This document shows, piece after piece, positions 57,059 to 64,000 of a stretch of DNA of 64,000 bases. Origin of the DNA: Natronobacterium texcoconense (lineage in GTDB: Archaea; Halobacteriota; Halobacteria; Halobacteriales; Natrialbaceae). The notes below the pieces were generated by a model. That model made no database searches. It worked only from the letters and a program-made list of their open reading frames with translations, and was not told the DNA's origin. Location of the stretch: positions 496,001-560,000 of the forward strand of contig NZ_FNLC01000001.1 in NCBI RefSeq assembly GCF_900104065.1. The letters are read 5' to 3'. The first letter of the stretch is position 1. Each line of letters begins with the position of its first letter. Made by a program: the position numbers and the translations under genes.

Positions 57059-58441
57059 ATGTCCGACGCCCTCGAGTCGACGACGATCGACCGGATCGAT
57101 TCGTTCCTGCGCGACCGACTTCACGAAGACGGCCTTCCGGGACTGAGTCTCGCGGTCACCGACGGCGACGAAACCGTCTATGCTCGGGGATACGGCTCGC
57201 GGGACCTCGCGTCGAACGAGCCAGCGACGCCCGAGACCGTCTACGGGATCGGCTCGGTCTCGAAGTCCTTCGCCGCGCTCGCGACGGCCCAGCTAGTCGA
57301 CGACGGCACCCTCGACTACGACGATCACGTCACCGACCACCTCGAGATCGACGTCCCCGACGACGTGACCATCCACCACCTGCTCAGTCACACCTCCGGC
57401 TACCCGTCGCTCGCGGTCAGCGAGGCGCTGATCGCCCGCCAGCTCGAGGTCGGTGAAGCCGGCGTCCCCCTGGGGTCGCTCGCGGACGTCCGCGCTCACC
57501 TCGAGGGCGCACGCGACGAGATCGCCGGCGATCCTGGCGACCGCTGGATGTACTGCAACACCGGCTACACGCTGGTCGGCGAGGTGATCGAGGCGGTCAC
57601 GGGACAGTCGTACACCGACTACGTCACGAGCGAGATCCTCGAGCCGCTGGGGATGGACCGGTCGACCTACGACGGCGACGTCTTCGAGTCGTTCGCGGAT
57701 CGGATGACGCCGTACTTCCGCGGTGACGAGGAAGACGACGGTGACGCCGACATCGAGCCCGCCGCGCTCCCGATCCGGGAACAGAGCGCGGCCGCTGGCG
57801 GCGTGCTCGCGCCCGTGACGGATCTCGCGAAGTACCTTCGACTCCACCTCAACGAGGGCGTCGCTGCCGACGGGGAGGAACGGCGGCTGGTCGGAACTGA
57901 GCCGCTCGAGCAGTGTTACGGCGAATACGCAGAGACGCCTTCAGGTCCGTACGGCTACGGCTGGCGCACCCGCGAGGTCGCGGGACGAGAACTGATCGGT
58001 CACGGCGGTTCGATCGTCGTCTCGACTGCCTACGCCGGCTTCGCACCGGGAGAAGACCTCGGTATCGCGCTGCTGGCGAACGGCTCGCCGGGCTATGGCC
58101 TCGCCGAACTCGGGAAAGGCGTCTTCGCGGCGCTCGTCGGCGAGGAGCCACAGGAGATCCCCTTCTTCGCTCGCAGGCGACGACTCGAGGAACTGGCAGG
58201 CGAGTACGAGACCTACCGCGGGATCAAGGAAGCCGAGGTGCAGGTCGAAGGCGGAACGCTCCGCTTGCGCGTTGGCGGCCCCATCGAGGAGGGATCGTGG
58301 ACGCCGTTGGTTCCCGTGGATCTCGAGGCCGGCGAGTTCTACGCGCCGACGATGGCCGGGAACCGACAGCCGGTCACGTTCGAACGCGACGGCGACGACC
58401 CGAGTCTGTACGTCGATCGCTGGCGGCTCCACCAGCAGTAG
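57059..58441 (+). CDS. Serine hydrolase of the beta-lactamase/penicillin-binding class C type
   Basis: 460 residues. The SxxK motif is SVSK (S66-K69), the YxN motif is YCN (165-167), and the third motif HGG occurs in ELIGHGGSIVVST. The N-terminal part STTIDRIDSFLRDRLHEDGLPGLSLAVTDGDETVYARGYGSRD and the C-terminal beta domain (about 360-460) fit the family. Archaea lack peptidoglycan, so an esterase or peptidase role is more likely than beta-lactamase. No signal peptide. It starts at 57059 as MSDALES; ten upstream in-frame residues are possible. Confidence 0.92.
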   Translation: MSDALESTTIDRIDSFLRDRLHEDGLPGLSLAVTDGDETVYARGYGSRDLASNEPATPETVYGIGSVSKSFAALATAQLVDDGTLDYDDHVTDHLEIDVPDDVTIHHLLSHTSGYPSLAVSEALIARQLEVGEAGVPLGSLADVRAHLEGARDEIAGDPGDRWMYCNTGYTLVGEVIEAVTGQSYTDYVTSEILEPLGMDRSTYDGDVFESFADRMTPYFRGDEEDDGDADIEPAALPIREQSAAAGGVLAPVTDLAKYLRLHLNEGVAADGEERRLVGTEPLEQCYGEYAETPSGPYGYGWRTREVAGRELIGHGGSIVVSTAYAGFAPGEDLGIALLANGSPGYGLAELGKGVFAALVGEEPQEIPFFARRRRLEELAGEYETYRGIKEAEVQVEGGTLRLRVGGPIEEGSWTPLVPVDLEAGEFYAPTMAGNRQPVTFERDGDDPSLYVDRWRLHQQ

Positions 58442-58582
58442 CCGTCACGCGCGCAACGCACGCACACCCGCGCTGTCGCCCGGTTTTTCTGCGAAAGGGT
58501 TATCAGATTCTCCATCGTAGCGAGCGACCATGAGCGACACTCGTCTGCCGGAGTCGGCGACCTGGAACGGAGGTGATCCGCC

Positions 58583-61066
58583 GTGGAACTGATTATTACG
58601 GAGAAGGACAACGCAGCCCGGCGGATCGCCGACATTTTGAGCGGCGGCACGTTCGACTCGAGCCGCGAGAACGGCGTCAACGTCTACGAGTGGGGCGGCA
58701 AGCGCTGCGTGGGGCTGTCGGGCCACGTCGTCGGTGTCGACTTCCCGTCGGAGTACTCGGACTGGCGGGACGTCGAACCCGTCGAGTTGATCGATGCAGA
58801 CGTCGAGAAGACCGCGACGAAAGAGAACATCGTCGCGACGCTACGGATCCTCTCGCGCAAGGCGAATACGGTCACGATCGCGACCGACTACGACCGCGAG
58901 GGCGAACTCATCGGCAAGGAGGCCTACGAGATCGTCCGCGACGTCAACGAGGAGGTCCCGATCCGGCGCGTCCGGTTCTCCTCTATTACGGAAAACGAGG
59001 TCCAGAACGCCTTCGACGAACCCGAAGACCTCGACTTCGACCTCGCAGCCGCGGGCGAAGCCCGACAGATCATCGACCTCGTCTGGGGGGCCGCACTGAC
59101 CCGGTTTCTCTCCCTCTCTGCGGGCCAGCTCGGGAACGACTTCATCTCCGTCGGCCGGGTCCAGTCGCCGACGCTGAAGTTGATCGTCGACCGCGAGCGC
59201 GAGATCCAGGCGTTCGATCCCGAGGACTACTGGGAGCTGTACGGCGATCTGACGAAAGACGAGACGACGTTCGAGGCCCAGTACTTCTACCGCGACGAGG
59301 ACGACAACGAGGCCGAACGCGTCTGGGAGGAATCGACCGCCGATGAGGTCTACGACACGCTCTCGAGTCGCGACAGCGCGACCGTCGTCGACGTCAACCG
59401 CCGGACCCGCACCGACGCGCCGCCGACGCCCTTCAACACGACCCAGTTCATCCGCGCGGCCGGCGCGCTCGGTTACTCCGCACAGCGGGCAATGTCGATC
59501 GCCGAGGACCTCTACACCGCCGGCTACATCACCTACCCGCGGACGGACAACACCGTCTACCCCGACGACCTCGAGCCCGACGAACTGCTCGACGAGTTCG
59601 TCGGCCACCCGACGCTCGGCGAGTCCGCCGAGGAGTTGCTCGAGGCCGACGAGATCGAGCCGACCCGCGGCGACGAGGAGACGACCGACCACCCGCCGAT
59701 CCACCCGACCGGCGAGATTCCCGCCCGCGGCGGCGACGTCAGCGACGACGAGTGGGAGATCTACGAACTCGTCGTCCGCCGGTTCTACGCGACGGTCGCC
59801 GAGGCCGCCGTCTGGGAACACCTCAAGGTCGTCGCCGAGGTCGACGACTACCGCCTGAAGGCAAACGGCAAACGGCTCGTCGAACCCGGCTACCACGACG
59901 TCTACCCGTACTTCAGCACCGCCGAAAACTACGTCCCCGACGTCGACGAAGGCGAAGAGCTGGGACTGACCGAAGTCGAACTCGAGGCAAAAGAGACCCA
60001 GCCACCCCGCAGGTACGGCCAGTCGCGGCTCATTGAAACCATGGAGGATCAGGGGCTTGGAACAAAAAGTACTCGACATAACACTTTGGAGAAATTATAC
60101 GATAGGGGATACATCGAGAGCGATCCGCCGCGCCCGACGAAACTCGCGATGGCGGTCGTCGACGCCGCCGAGAACTACGCCGACCGCGTCGTCAGCGAGG
60201 AGATGACGGCTCAACTCGAAGCGGACATGGACGCCATCGCTTCCGGCGAGGCGACGCTCGAGGACGTTACCGACGAGTCCCGCGAGATGCTGGAGGAGAT
60301 TTTCGCGAACCTCGCCGATTCGCGCGACGAGATCGGCGACCATCTGCGGAAGTCGCTCAAGGACGACAAGCGACTGGGGCCGTGTCCCGAGTGTGGCGAG
60401 GATCTGTTGGTCCGCAGCAGTCGCCACGGCTCCTATTTCGTCGGCTGTGACGGCTACCCTGACTGTGAGTTTACGCTGCCGCTGCCATCGACGGGCAAGC
60501 CGCTAATCCTCGATCAGGAGTGTGAGGACCACGAGCTGAACGAGGTCAAGATGCTCGCCGGCCGACAGACGTTCGTCCACGGCTGTCCGCTCTGCAAGTC
60601 CGAAGACGCGGGCGAGGGACCGATCCTGGGCGACTGTCCCGAGTGCGGCGAGGAACACGACGGCGAACTCGCTGTCAAGACTCTCCAGAGCGGCTCCCGA
60701 CTCGTCGGCTGTACGCGCTACCCCGACTGCGAGTACTCGCTGCCGCTGCCACGGCGCGGCGATATCGAAGTCACCGACGACCACTGTGAGGAACACGACC
60801 TTCCCGAACTCGTCATCCACAGCGGCGACGAGCCCTGGGAACTGGGCTGTCCGATCTGTAACTACCAGGAGTTCCAGGCTCGAGAGAGCGAGAGTGGATC
60901 CGACCTCGAGGCACTGGACGGTATCGGCGCGAAGACGGTCGAGAAACTCGCGGCTGCCGGTATCGAGGACATCGACGACCTGACCGACGCAGATCCGGAC
61001 GCGGTCGCCGAAGACGTCGAGGGCGTCTCTGCCGACCGCATCCGCAACTGGCAGGCAGAGGCCTGA
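58583..61066 (+). CDS. topA: DNA topoisomerase I (type IA)
   Basis: 827 residues, GTG start. TOPRIM domain (MELIITEKDNAARRIADIL; TDYDREGELIG near 101-111), catalytic tyrosine Y318 in AGYITYPRTDN, and GRVQSPTLKL are present. The C-terminus has several C4 zinc ribbons from about residue 600 and a helix-hairpin-helix tail (DGIGAKTVEKLAAAGIEDIDDL). It relaxes negative supercoils during replication and transcription. A segment at 60032-60114 (residues about 484-511, motif QGLGTKSTRHNTLEKLYDRG) uses AT-rich codons very unlike the rest of the gene. Confidence 0.96.
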   Translation: MELIITEKDNAARRIADILSGGTFDSSRENGVNVYEWGGKRCVGLSGHVVGVDFPSEYSDWRDVEPVELIDADVEKTATKENIVATLRILSRKANTVTIATDYDREGELIGKEAYEIVRDVNEEVPIRRVRFSSITENEVQNAFDEPEDLDFDLAAAGEARQIIDLVWGAALTRFLSLSAGQLGNDFISVGRVQSPTLKLIVDREREIQAFDPEDYWELYGDLTKDETTFEAQYFYRDEDDNEAERVWEESTADEVYDTLSSRDSATVVDVNRRTRTDAPPTPFNTTQFIRAAGALGYSAQRAMSIAEDLYTAGYITYPRTDNTVYPDDLEPDELLDEFVGHPTLGESAEELLEADEIEPTRGDEETTDHPPIHPTGEIPARGGDVSDDEWEIYELVVRRFYATVAEAAVWEHLKVVAEVDDYRLKANGKRLVEPGYHDVYPYFSTAENYVPDVDEGEELGLTEVELEAKETQPPRRYGQSRLIETMEDQGLGTKSTRHNTLEKLYDRGYIESDPPRPTKLAMAVVDAAENYADRVVSEEMTAQLEADMDAIASGEATLEDVTDESREMLEEIFANLADSRDEIGDHLRKSLKDDKRLGPCPECGEDLLVRSSRHGSYFVGCDGYPDCEFTLPLPSTGKPLILDQECEDHELNEVKMLAGRQTFVHGCPLCKSEDAGEGPILGDCPECGEEHDGELAVKTLQSGSRLVGCTRYPDCEYSLPLPRRGDIEVTDDHCEEHDLPELVIHSGDEPWELGCPICNYQEFQARESESGSDLEALDGIGAKTVEKLAAAGIEDIDDLTDADPDAVAEDVEGVSADRIRNWQAEA
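60032..60114 (+). other. AT-rich codon island inside topA
   Basis: About 83 bp that encode the conserved type IA motif region (ETMEDQGLGTKSTRHNTL...YDRGYIE) with codons such as AAA, AGT, ACT, CAT, TTG, TTA, GAT and AGG, whereas the flanking gene uses almost only G/C-ending codons. GC content drops from near 65% to roughly 40%. The reading frame is intact, so the change is in DNA, not protein. Confidence 0.75.
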
Positions 61067-61067
61067 A

Positions 61068-61685
61068 TCAATCGGTTTCGTTTCCGTCGTTCGTTTCTTC
61101 GTCGTCGGTTTCCACGTCGTTCTCGAGGTGCTCTTCCAGCACCGATTCGACGCGTCGTACGATGCGATCGGCCTCGAGGACGCCCTCGTCCTCCCAGCGG
61201 ACGATCCCGTCGGGGTCGATTGCGAGGAGGACGGGGTGGGAGACGACCTCGTACTCGTCGGAGAGCGTCCGGTCGTCGTCGTGTGCGAGCGTCCAGTGGC
61301 CGTCGTGTTCTTCCCACCAGTCACGAAGCTGTTCGGGCGACTGCTGTGTCGTGACCGAGACGCGAGTCAGTCCGTCCTCGTCCGCGAGGCGTTCCTGGGC
61401 CTCGACGAGATTCGGCATCAGCGACCGACAGCGGTGACAGACGGGCGAGAAGAACGTAACGAAGGTAATGCCGTCGTTTGGAACGTCCAGGGTGCCGGCC
61501 TCGCTGCCACGGGCCTCGATCGTCTCGATCTCGATCGGGCCGTCGTCGTCACCCTCCTCTTCGTCGGTATTTTCCGCTCCTGCGGAGTCGCCGTCCTGGA
61601 ACGGCACGCCACGCTGCAACGCGACGAGTCCGCCGCCGAGTACACCAAGACTCGCGACGCCGGCGACGAGTTCGCGGCGATTCAC
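61068..61685 (-). CDS. Exported TlpA-like thioredoxin-fold protein (active CxxC)
   Basis: 205 residues. N-terminal RR-containing signal or anchor (MNRRELVAGVASLGVLGGGLVALQ), an acidic linker (35-55), then a redoxin domain with FVTFFSPVCHRCRSLMPNL (CHRC, C83/C86) and VVSHPVLLAIDPDGIVRWEDEG. The cis-proline region SHPVLL is typical of TlpA/ResA. A short acidic C-tail follows. It probably reduces or forms disulfides outside the membrane. Its closest relative is the 62460 gene; the pair flank a methyltransferase. Convergent with topA. Confidence 0.9.
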   Translation of the reverse strand: MNRRELVAGVASLGVLGGGLVALQRGVPFQDGDSAGAENTDEEEGDDDGPIEIETIEARGSEAGTLDVPNDGITFVTFFSPVCHRCRSLMPNLVEAQERLADEDGLTRVSVTTQQSPEQLRDWWEEHDGHWTLAHDDDRTLSDEYEVVSHPVLLAIDPDGIVRWEDEGVLEADRIVRRVESVLEEHLENDVETDDEETNDGNETD

Positions 61686-61830
61686 TGGTCCGTCACCTCG
61701 AGTCGCAGCGCCATTATCGAACCTTCGATCGCGACGGGAAAATAATCACGGGTCAAACGGCCTGTTCGCGACCTGCTCCAACGAGTCACGCCTACCAACC
61801 TACAAGAGCCGCCCGTCCGTTCTCGAGACC

Positions 61831-62451
61831 GTGACCGACGATCGCACCCGCTGGAACGAGAAGTACAGCGATCCGGACTTCGACCTCCCCGAGGAGCCGA
61901 TTCCCACACTCGAGCGCCGGATCGATACGCTCCCGGACGGTCGTGCGCTCGACGTCGCGACCGGGAGTGGCCGGAACGCCGTCTTTCTCGCCGAGCGCGG
62001 CTACGACGTCGACGCAATCGACGTCGCTGACGAGGCTCTCGAGCGTGCCCGTCGACGGGCCGACGACCGTGGCGTCGAGGTCGACTGGATCCGTGCCGAC
62101 CTCGCGGAGTACGAGTTCGAGGACGAGTACGACGTGATCACGGTGAGTTTCTTCGCCGCGCTCGAGTCCCTGCCGGCGCTCAAGGAGGCGCTCGCGCCGG
62201 GCGGCGTCCTCGTCTACGAACATCACCTCCGCTCGAGCGACGAGATCGACGTCGGCCCCTCGAGCGACCGGTTCCGGTACCGGTCGAACGATCTGTTGCG
62301 GGCGTGTCTGGATCTGACCGTCCTCTCCTACGAGGAACGGCGACGCGAGGTCATCGGTGGCACGGCAGCGGTCGTGACGCTCGTGGCGCGCAACTCACAC
62401 GGCGGGAACCAGTCGTATCCGAACGAAGCCGCGTTCGACGATCCGTCGTAG
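61831..62451 (+). CDS. Class I SAM-dependent methyltransferase (TehB-like)
   Basis: 206 residues, GTG start. N-terminal RWNEKYSDPDFDLPEEPIPTLERRI, then motif I RALDVATGSGRNAVFLAERGYDVDAIDVADEALERAR, the acidic loop WIRADLAEYEFEDEYDVITVSFFAAL and LKEALAPGGVLVYEHHL. The opening WNxxYSDxxF and compact size resemble TehB/UbiE-like methyltransferases. The acceptor is unknown. The frame extends upstream to 61468, antisense to the redoxin gene, but 61831 gives the usual start. Confidence 0.88.
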   Translation: MTDDRTRWNEKYSDPDFDLPEEPIPTLERRIDTLPDGRALDVATGSGRNAVFLAERGYDVDAIDVADEALERARRRADDRGVEVDWIRADLAEYEFEDEYDVITVSFFAALESLPALKEALAPGGVLVYEHHLRSSDEIDVGPSSDRFRYRSNDLLRACLDLTVLSYEERRREVIGGTAAVVTLVARNSHGGNQSYPNEAAFDDPS

Positions 62452-62459
62452 TTCGGACG

Positions 62460-63065
62460 TTACGAATCGTCGCCGGCCGACTCCTCGAGGGCGCGCTCGA
62501 CGTTCGAGACGATCGTTCCGTCGCCCACGGTGCCCCGCTCTCGCCAGTGGACCTCGCCCTCGTCGTCGATCACCACAGTCGTGGGAAACCCGACGACGTC
62601 GTAGTAGTCGTTGAGGGCTCCGGCTTCGTCGGTACCGATCGTCCACTCGCCGTCGTGTTCGCGCCACCAGTCGGCGAGTTCGTCGTCGGTCGGATTGGGG
62701 CCCTGCGTTCCGTCGGTCACCGACAGGAACCGAACAGTGCCGTCCTCGCCGACGTCGTACTCGTCTGCGAGTTGCTGCCGTGCCGCGTCAACGGTCTCGA
62801 GGAGCCCGGAACTGGTCGGGCATCTGGTTCTCGTGAAGTTGACGACTGCGACCGGCTCCGAAGGAGGGACGGTGATCGTGCCAGCGTCGCTTCCGGGCGC
62901 GTCGACGGTGTGTACCTCGAACGGCGGTTCGGTCGCCGCGCCGATTGCCTCGTCGCTGTCCGGGCGTCCGTCGTCGCCATCGCTCTCGTCGGTCGTCGCA
63001 CGGTCCAGACAGCCAGTGCTGGCGACCAGTCCGCCGACGACGCTGACGAGTTCGCGGCGGTTCAT
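62460..63065 (-). CDS. TlpA-like thioredoxin-fold lipoprotein with CxxS instead of CxxC
   Basis: 201 residues, paralogue of the 61068 protein: both share WW.EHDG.WT, then DYYDVVGFPTTVVIDDEGEVHWRERG matching the other's DEYEVVSHPVLLAIDPDG. N-terminus MNRRELVSVVGGLVASTGC has a lipobox (cysteine 19). The active-site region reads FTRTRCPTSSGLL, so only C82 remains and the resolving cysteine is serine (S85). It cannot use the classic dithiol cycle; a monothiol role such as mixed disulfide handling, or loss of redox activity, is possible. Confidence 0.87.
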   Translation of the reverse strand: MNRRELVSVVGGLVASTGCLDRATTDESDGDDGRPDSDEAIGAATEPPFEVHTVDAPGSDAGTITVPPSEPVAVVNFTRTRCPTSSGLLETVDAARQQLADEYDVGEDGTVRFLSVTDGTQGPNPTDDELADWWREHDGEWTIGTDEAGALNDYYDVVGFPTTVVIDDEGEVHWRERGTVGDGTIVSNVERALEESAGDDS

Positions 63066-63181
63066 ATCGGAACCCGGCCTCTCGAGCACATATCACGTCC
63101 TCGGGCCGAAACGACAAAGAACCGATGGGTCGGATTCGAGCCACTACCCTTTTGCCCGCCCGCTGCCGACTCGAGACCGAC

Positions 63182-63859
63182 GTGACGCTACTCACTACGA
63201 CACTCGCGGGGGTCGTCTTCGGACTGGCGCTTGCTGCGCCGCCAGGGCCGATGAACGCCATCATCGCCGAGGAGAGCGTCGTCCGTGGCTGGTCTGCAGG
63301 CTTCTGGGCGGGACTCGGGGCGATGCTCGCCGACGTCCTCTTTTTCGTGCTGACGCTGCTCGGCGTCGTCGCAGTGATCGACCGCTATCCAGCGGTTCGA
63401 CCCGCGCTCTATCTCGCCGGTGGTCTCCTCATGCTGTACTTCGCAGTCGGCGCGATCGAAGAGGCGAGAGCCGCTACGTCGTTCACCGACGGCGGCGAGG
63501 TCGACTCGAAGGGGTTCCGGAAGACGTTCGCGCTCTCGCTGACCAACCCCTACCAGATCGGCTTCTGGCTCACCGTCGGCGTCGGCCTGCTCGAGTCGGG
63601 CACCCTCGACGTGTTCGCACACGTTCCCGGCGTCGGCGAGGTGCTCGCGGGGAGTCTGCTGGTCGAGACCGGATCGCCGGCGCTGTTGCTCGGTTTCTTC
63701 GGCGGAATCGCGGTCTGGATCGTCGTCTATCCTGCGGCGCTGTCCTCGGCAGGTCGGCGCGTCGACGCGCTCGCGCCGGTCATCGCCGCGCTCAGTGCTG
63801 CGGTGCTTGCAGGATTCGGCGCGCTCTTTCTCGTGATGGGGGCGGCTCAACTGCTCTGA
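63182..63859 (+). CDS. LysE/RhtB-type amino-acid exporter
   Basis: 225 residues, GTG start, with six membrane helices. Motifs GVVFGLALAAPPGPMNAIIAEESVVRGWSAGFWAGLGAMLADVLFFVLTL (the LysE PPGP...GxxAGxG pattern) and FRKTFALSLTNPYQIGFWLTVGVGLL (NP in helix 4) are clear. Such proteins export amino acids or related solutes. A CCCTTTT promoter element lies about 33 nt before the GTG. An ATG at 63125 in frame would add a 19-residue non-homologous leader and is less likely. Confidence 0.9.
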   Translation: MTLLTTTLAGVVFGLALAAPPGPMNAIIAEESVVRGWSAGFWAGLGAMLADVLFFVLTLLGVVAVIDRYPAVRPALYLAGGLLMLYFAVGAIEEARAATSFTDGGEVDSKGFRKTFALSLTNPYQIGFWLTVGVGLLESGTLDVFAHVPGVGEVLAGSLLVETGSPALLLGFFGGIAVWIVVYPAALSSAGRRVDALAPVIAALSAAVLAGFGALFLVMGAAQLL

Positions 63860-63882
63860 AAACTGGAACGCGCGTTCCGTCG

Positions 63883-64000
63883 TTACTCGTCGTCGCCGTC
63901 TTTCTCGTCGTCGCTGGCGTCCGTCATCCAGTCGTCACTGTCACTGCTCGAGTCGTCATCGCCGGTGTCCGTCCAGTGGTCTCCGTCGCGGTCGTTCTCG
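63883..64000 (-). CDS. C-terminal end of an acidic protein (partial)
   Basis: The minus-strand frame is open from the window edge to a TAA at 63883-63885. The visible 38 residues are Asp/Ser/Glu-rich (ENDRDGDHWTDTGDDDSSSD, later DDWMTDASDDEKDGDDE), like a haloarchaeal acidic tail. Identity cannot be told without the rest of the gene. Confidence 0.6.
   Translation of the reverse strand, partial: ENDRDGDHWTDTGDDDSSSDSDDWMTDASDDEKDGDDE

Noticed and set aside
58583-61066. An intein inside topA
   Set aside because: The frame is continuous, of ordinary length, and no splicing-block residues (Cys/Ser start, HN end) occur around the AT-rich island; only the footprint idea is kept.
1-64000. CRISPR array
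   Set aside because: No regularly spaced 25-40 bp direct repeats were seen; the repeated units here are palindromes at scattered sites or domain-length coding repeats.
1-64000. Insertion sequence with transposase
   Set aside because: No transposase-like protein was recognised in any frame; only non-autonomous palindromes are present.

Overview
This window is a gene-dense piece of a haloarchaeal chromosome, with very GC-rich, strongly acidic, low-lysine proteins. Evidence for an extreme halophile of the class Halobacteria includes archaeal-type genes (RpoP, L37Ae, Pcc1, FEN1, Trm112), many ATGs about 27-30 nt after a TATA box (leaderless transcripts), and Tat/lipobox secretion signals. The overall look resembles Natrialbales genomes, but that placement is inference. 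The window holds about 67 protein genes, one tRNA gene, two families of dispersed palindromes and no insertion sequence, CRISPR array or rRNA.

Layout. 1-2.2 kb: the end of purK, a small unknown gene and purE (purine synthesis). 2.3-12.8 kb: an 11-gene complex I operon, nuoA-B-CD-H-I-J1-J2-K-L-M-N, mostly joined by 4-bp stop/start overlaps; it has a fused CD and a split J, and no nuoEFG follows. 12.9-21.6 kb: a TrkA-N/DHH phosphoesterase, a CBS-ParB protein, a prenyl diphosphate synthase, an M28 peptidase, a NAD-kinase-like protein, endonuclease III and a (phospho)mevalonate decarboxylase. The last pairs functionally with the prenyl synthase in isoprenoid lipid synthesis. 21.7-34.4 kb: M24 peptidase, a flavin oxidoreductase, a DUF389 membrane protein, FEN1, a PQQ-type beta-propeller lipoprotein, GNAT, amphi-Trp, MscS and ChrA. 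34.5-35 kb: a non-coding island with tRNA-Gly(UCC) and two extra copies of its 3' end, which look like integration scars.

35-47.2 kb: a Trm9-like methyltransferase, an ABC ATPase behind a DtxR-like operator, a 787-residue coiled-coil protein, purA, Trm112, a BsuPI protein, a cupin, a DUF2797 protein and the conserved L37Ae-RpoP-Pcc1 cluster. 47.2-64 kb: a 1143-residue secreted protein with four tandem ~100-residue repeats, a DUF2103 protein, SurE, a polysaccharide flippase, MATE, a serine hydrolase, topoisomerase I, two thioredoxin-like secreted proteins around a methyltransferase, a LysE exporter and the tail of an acidic gene.

No obvious large undescribed multi-gene system was found. The signals most worth following are the 84-bp palindrome family, the AT-rich codon island inside topA, an L37Ae that has lost its zinc cysteines, the tRNA-end repeat array, the iron-box-like operator, and a NAD-kinase-like protein without its GGDGT motif.
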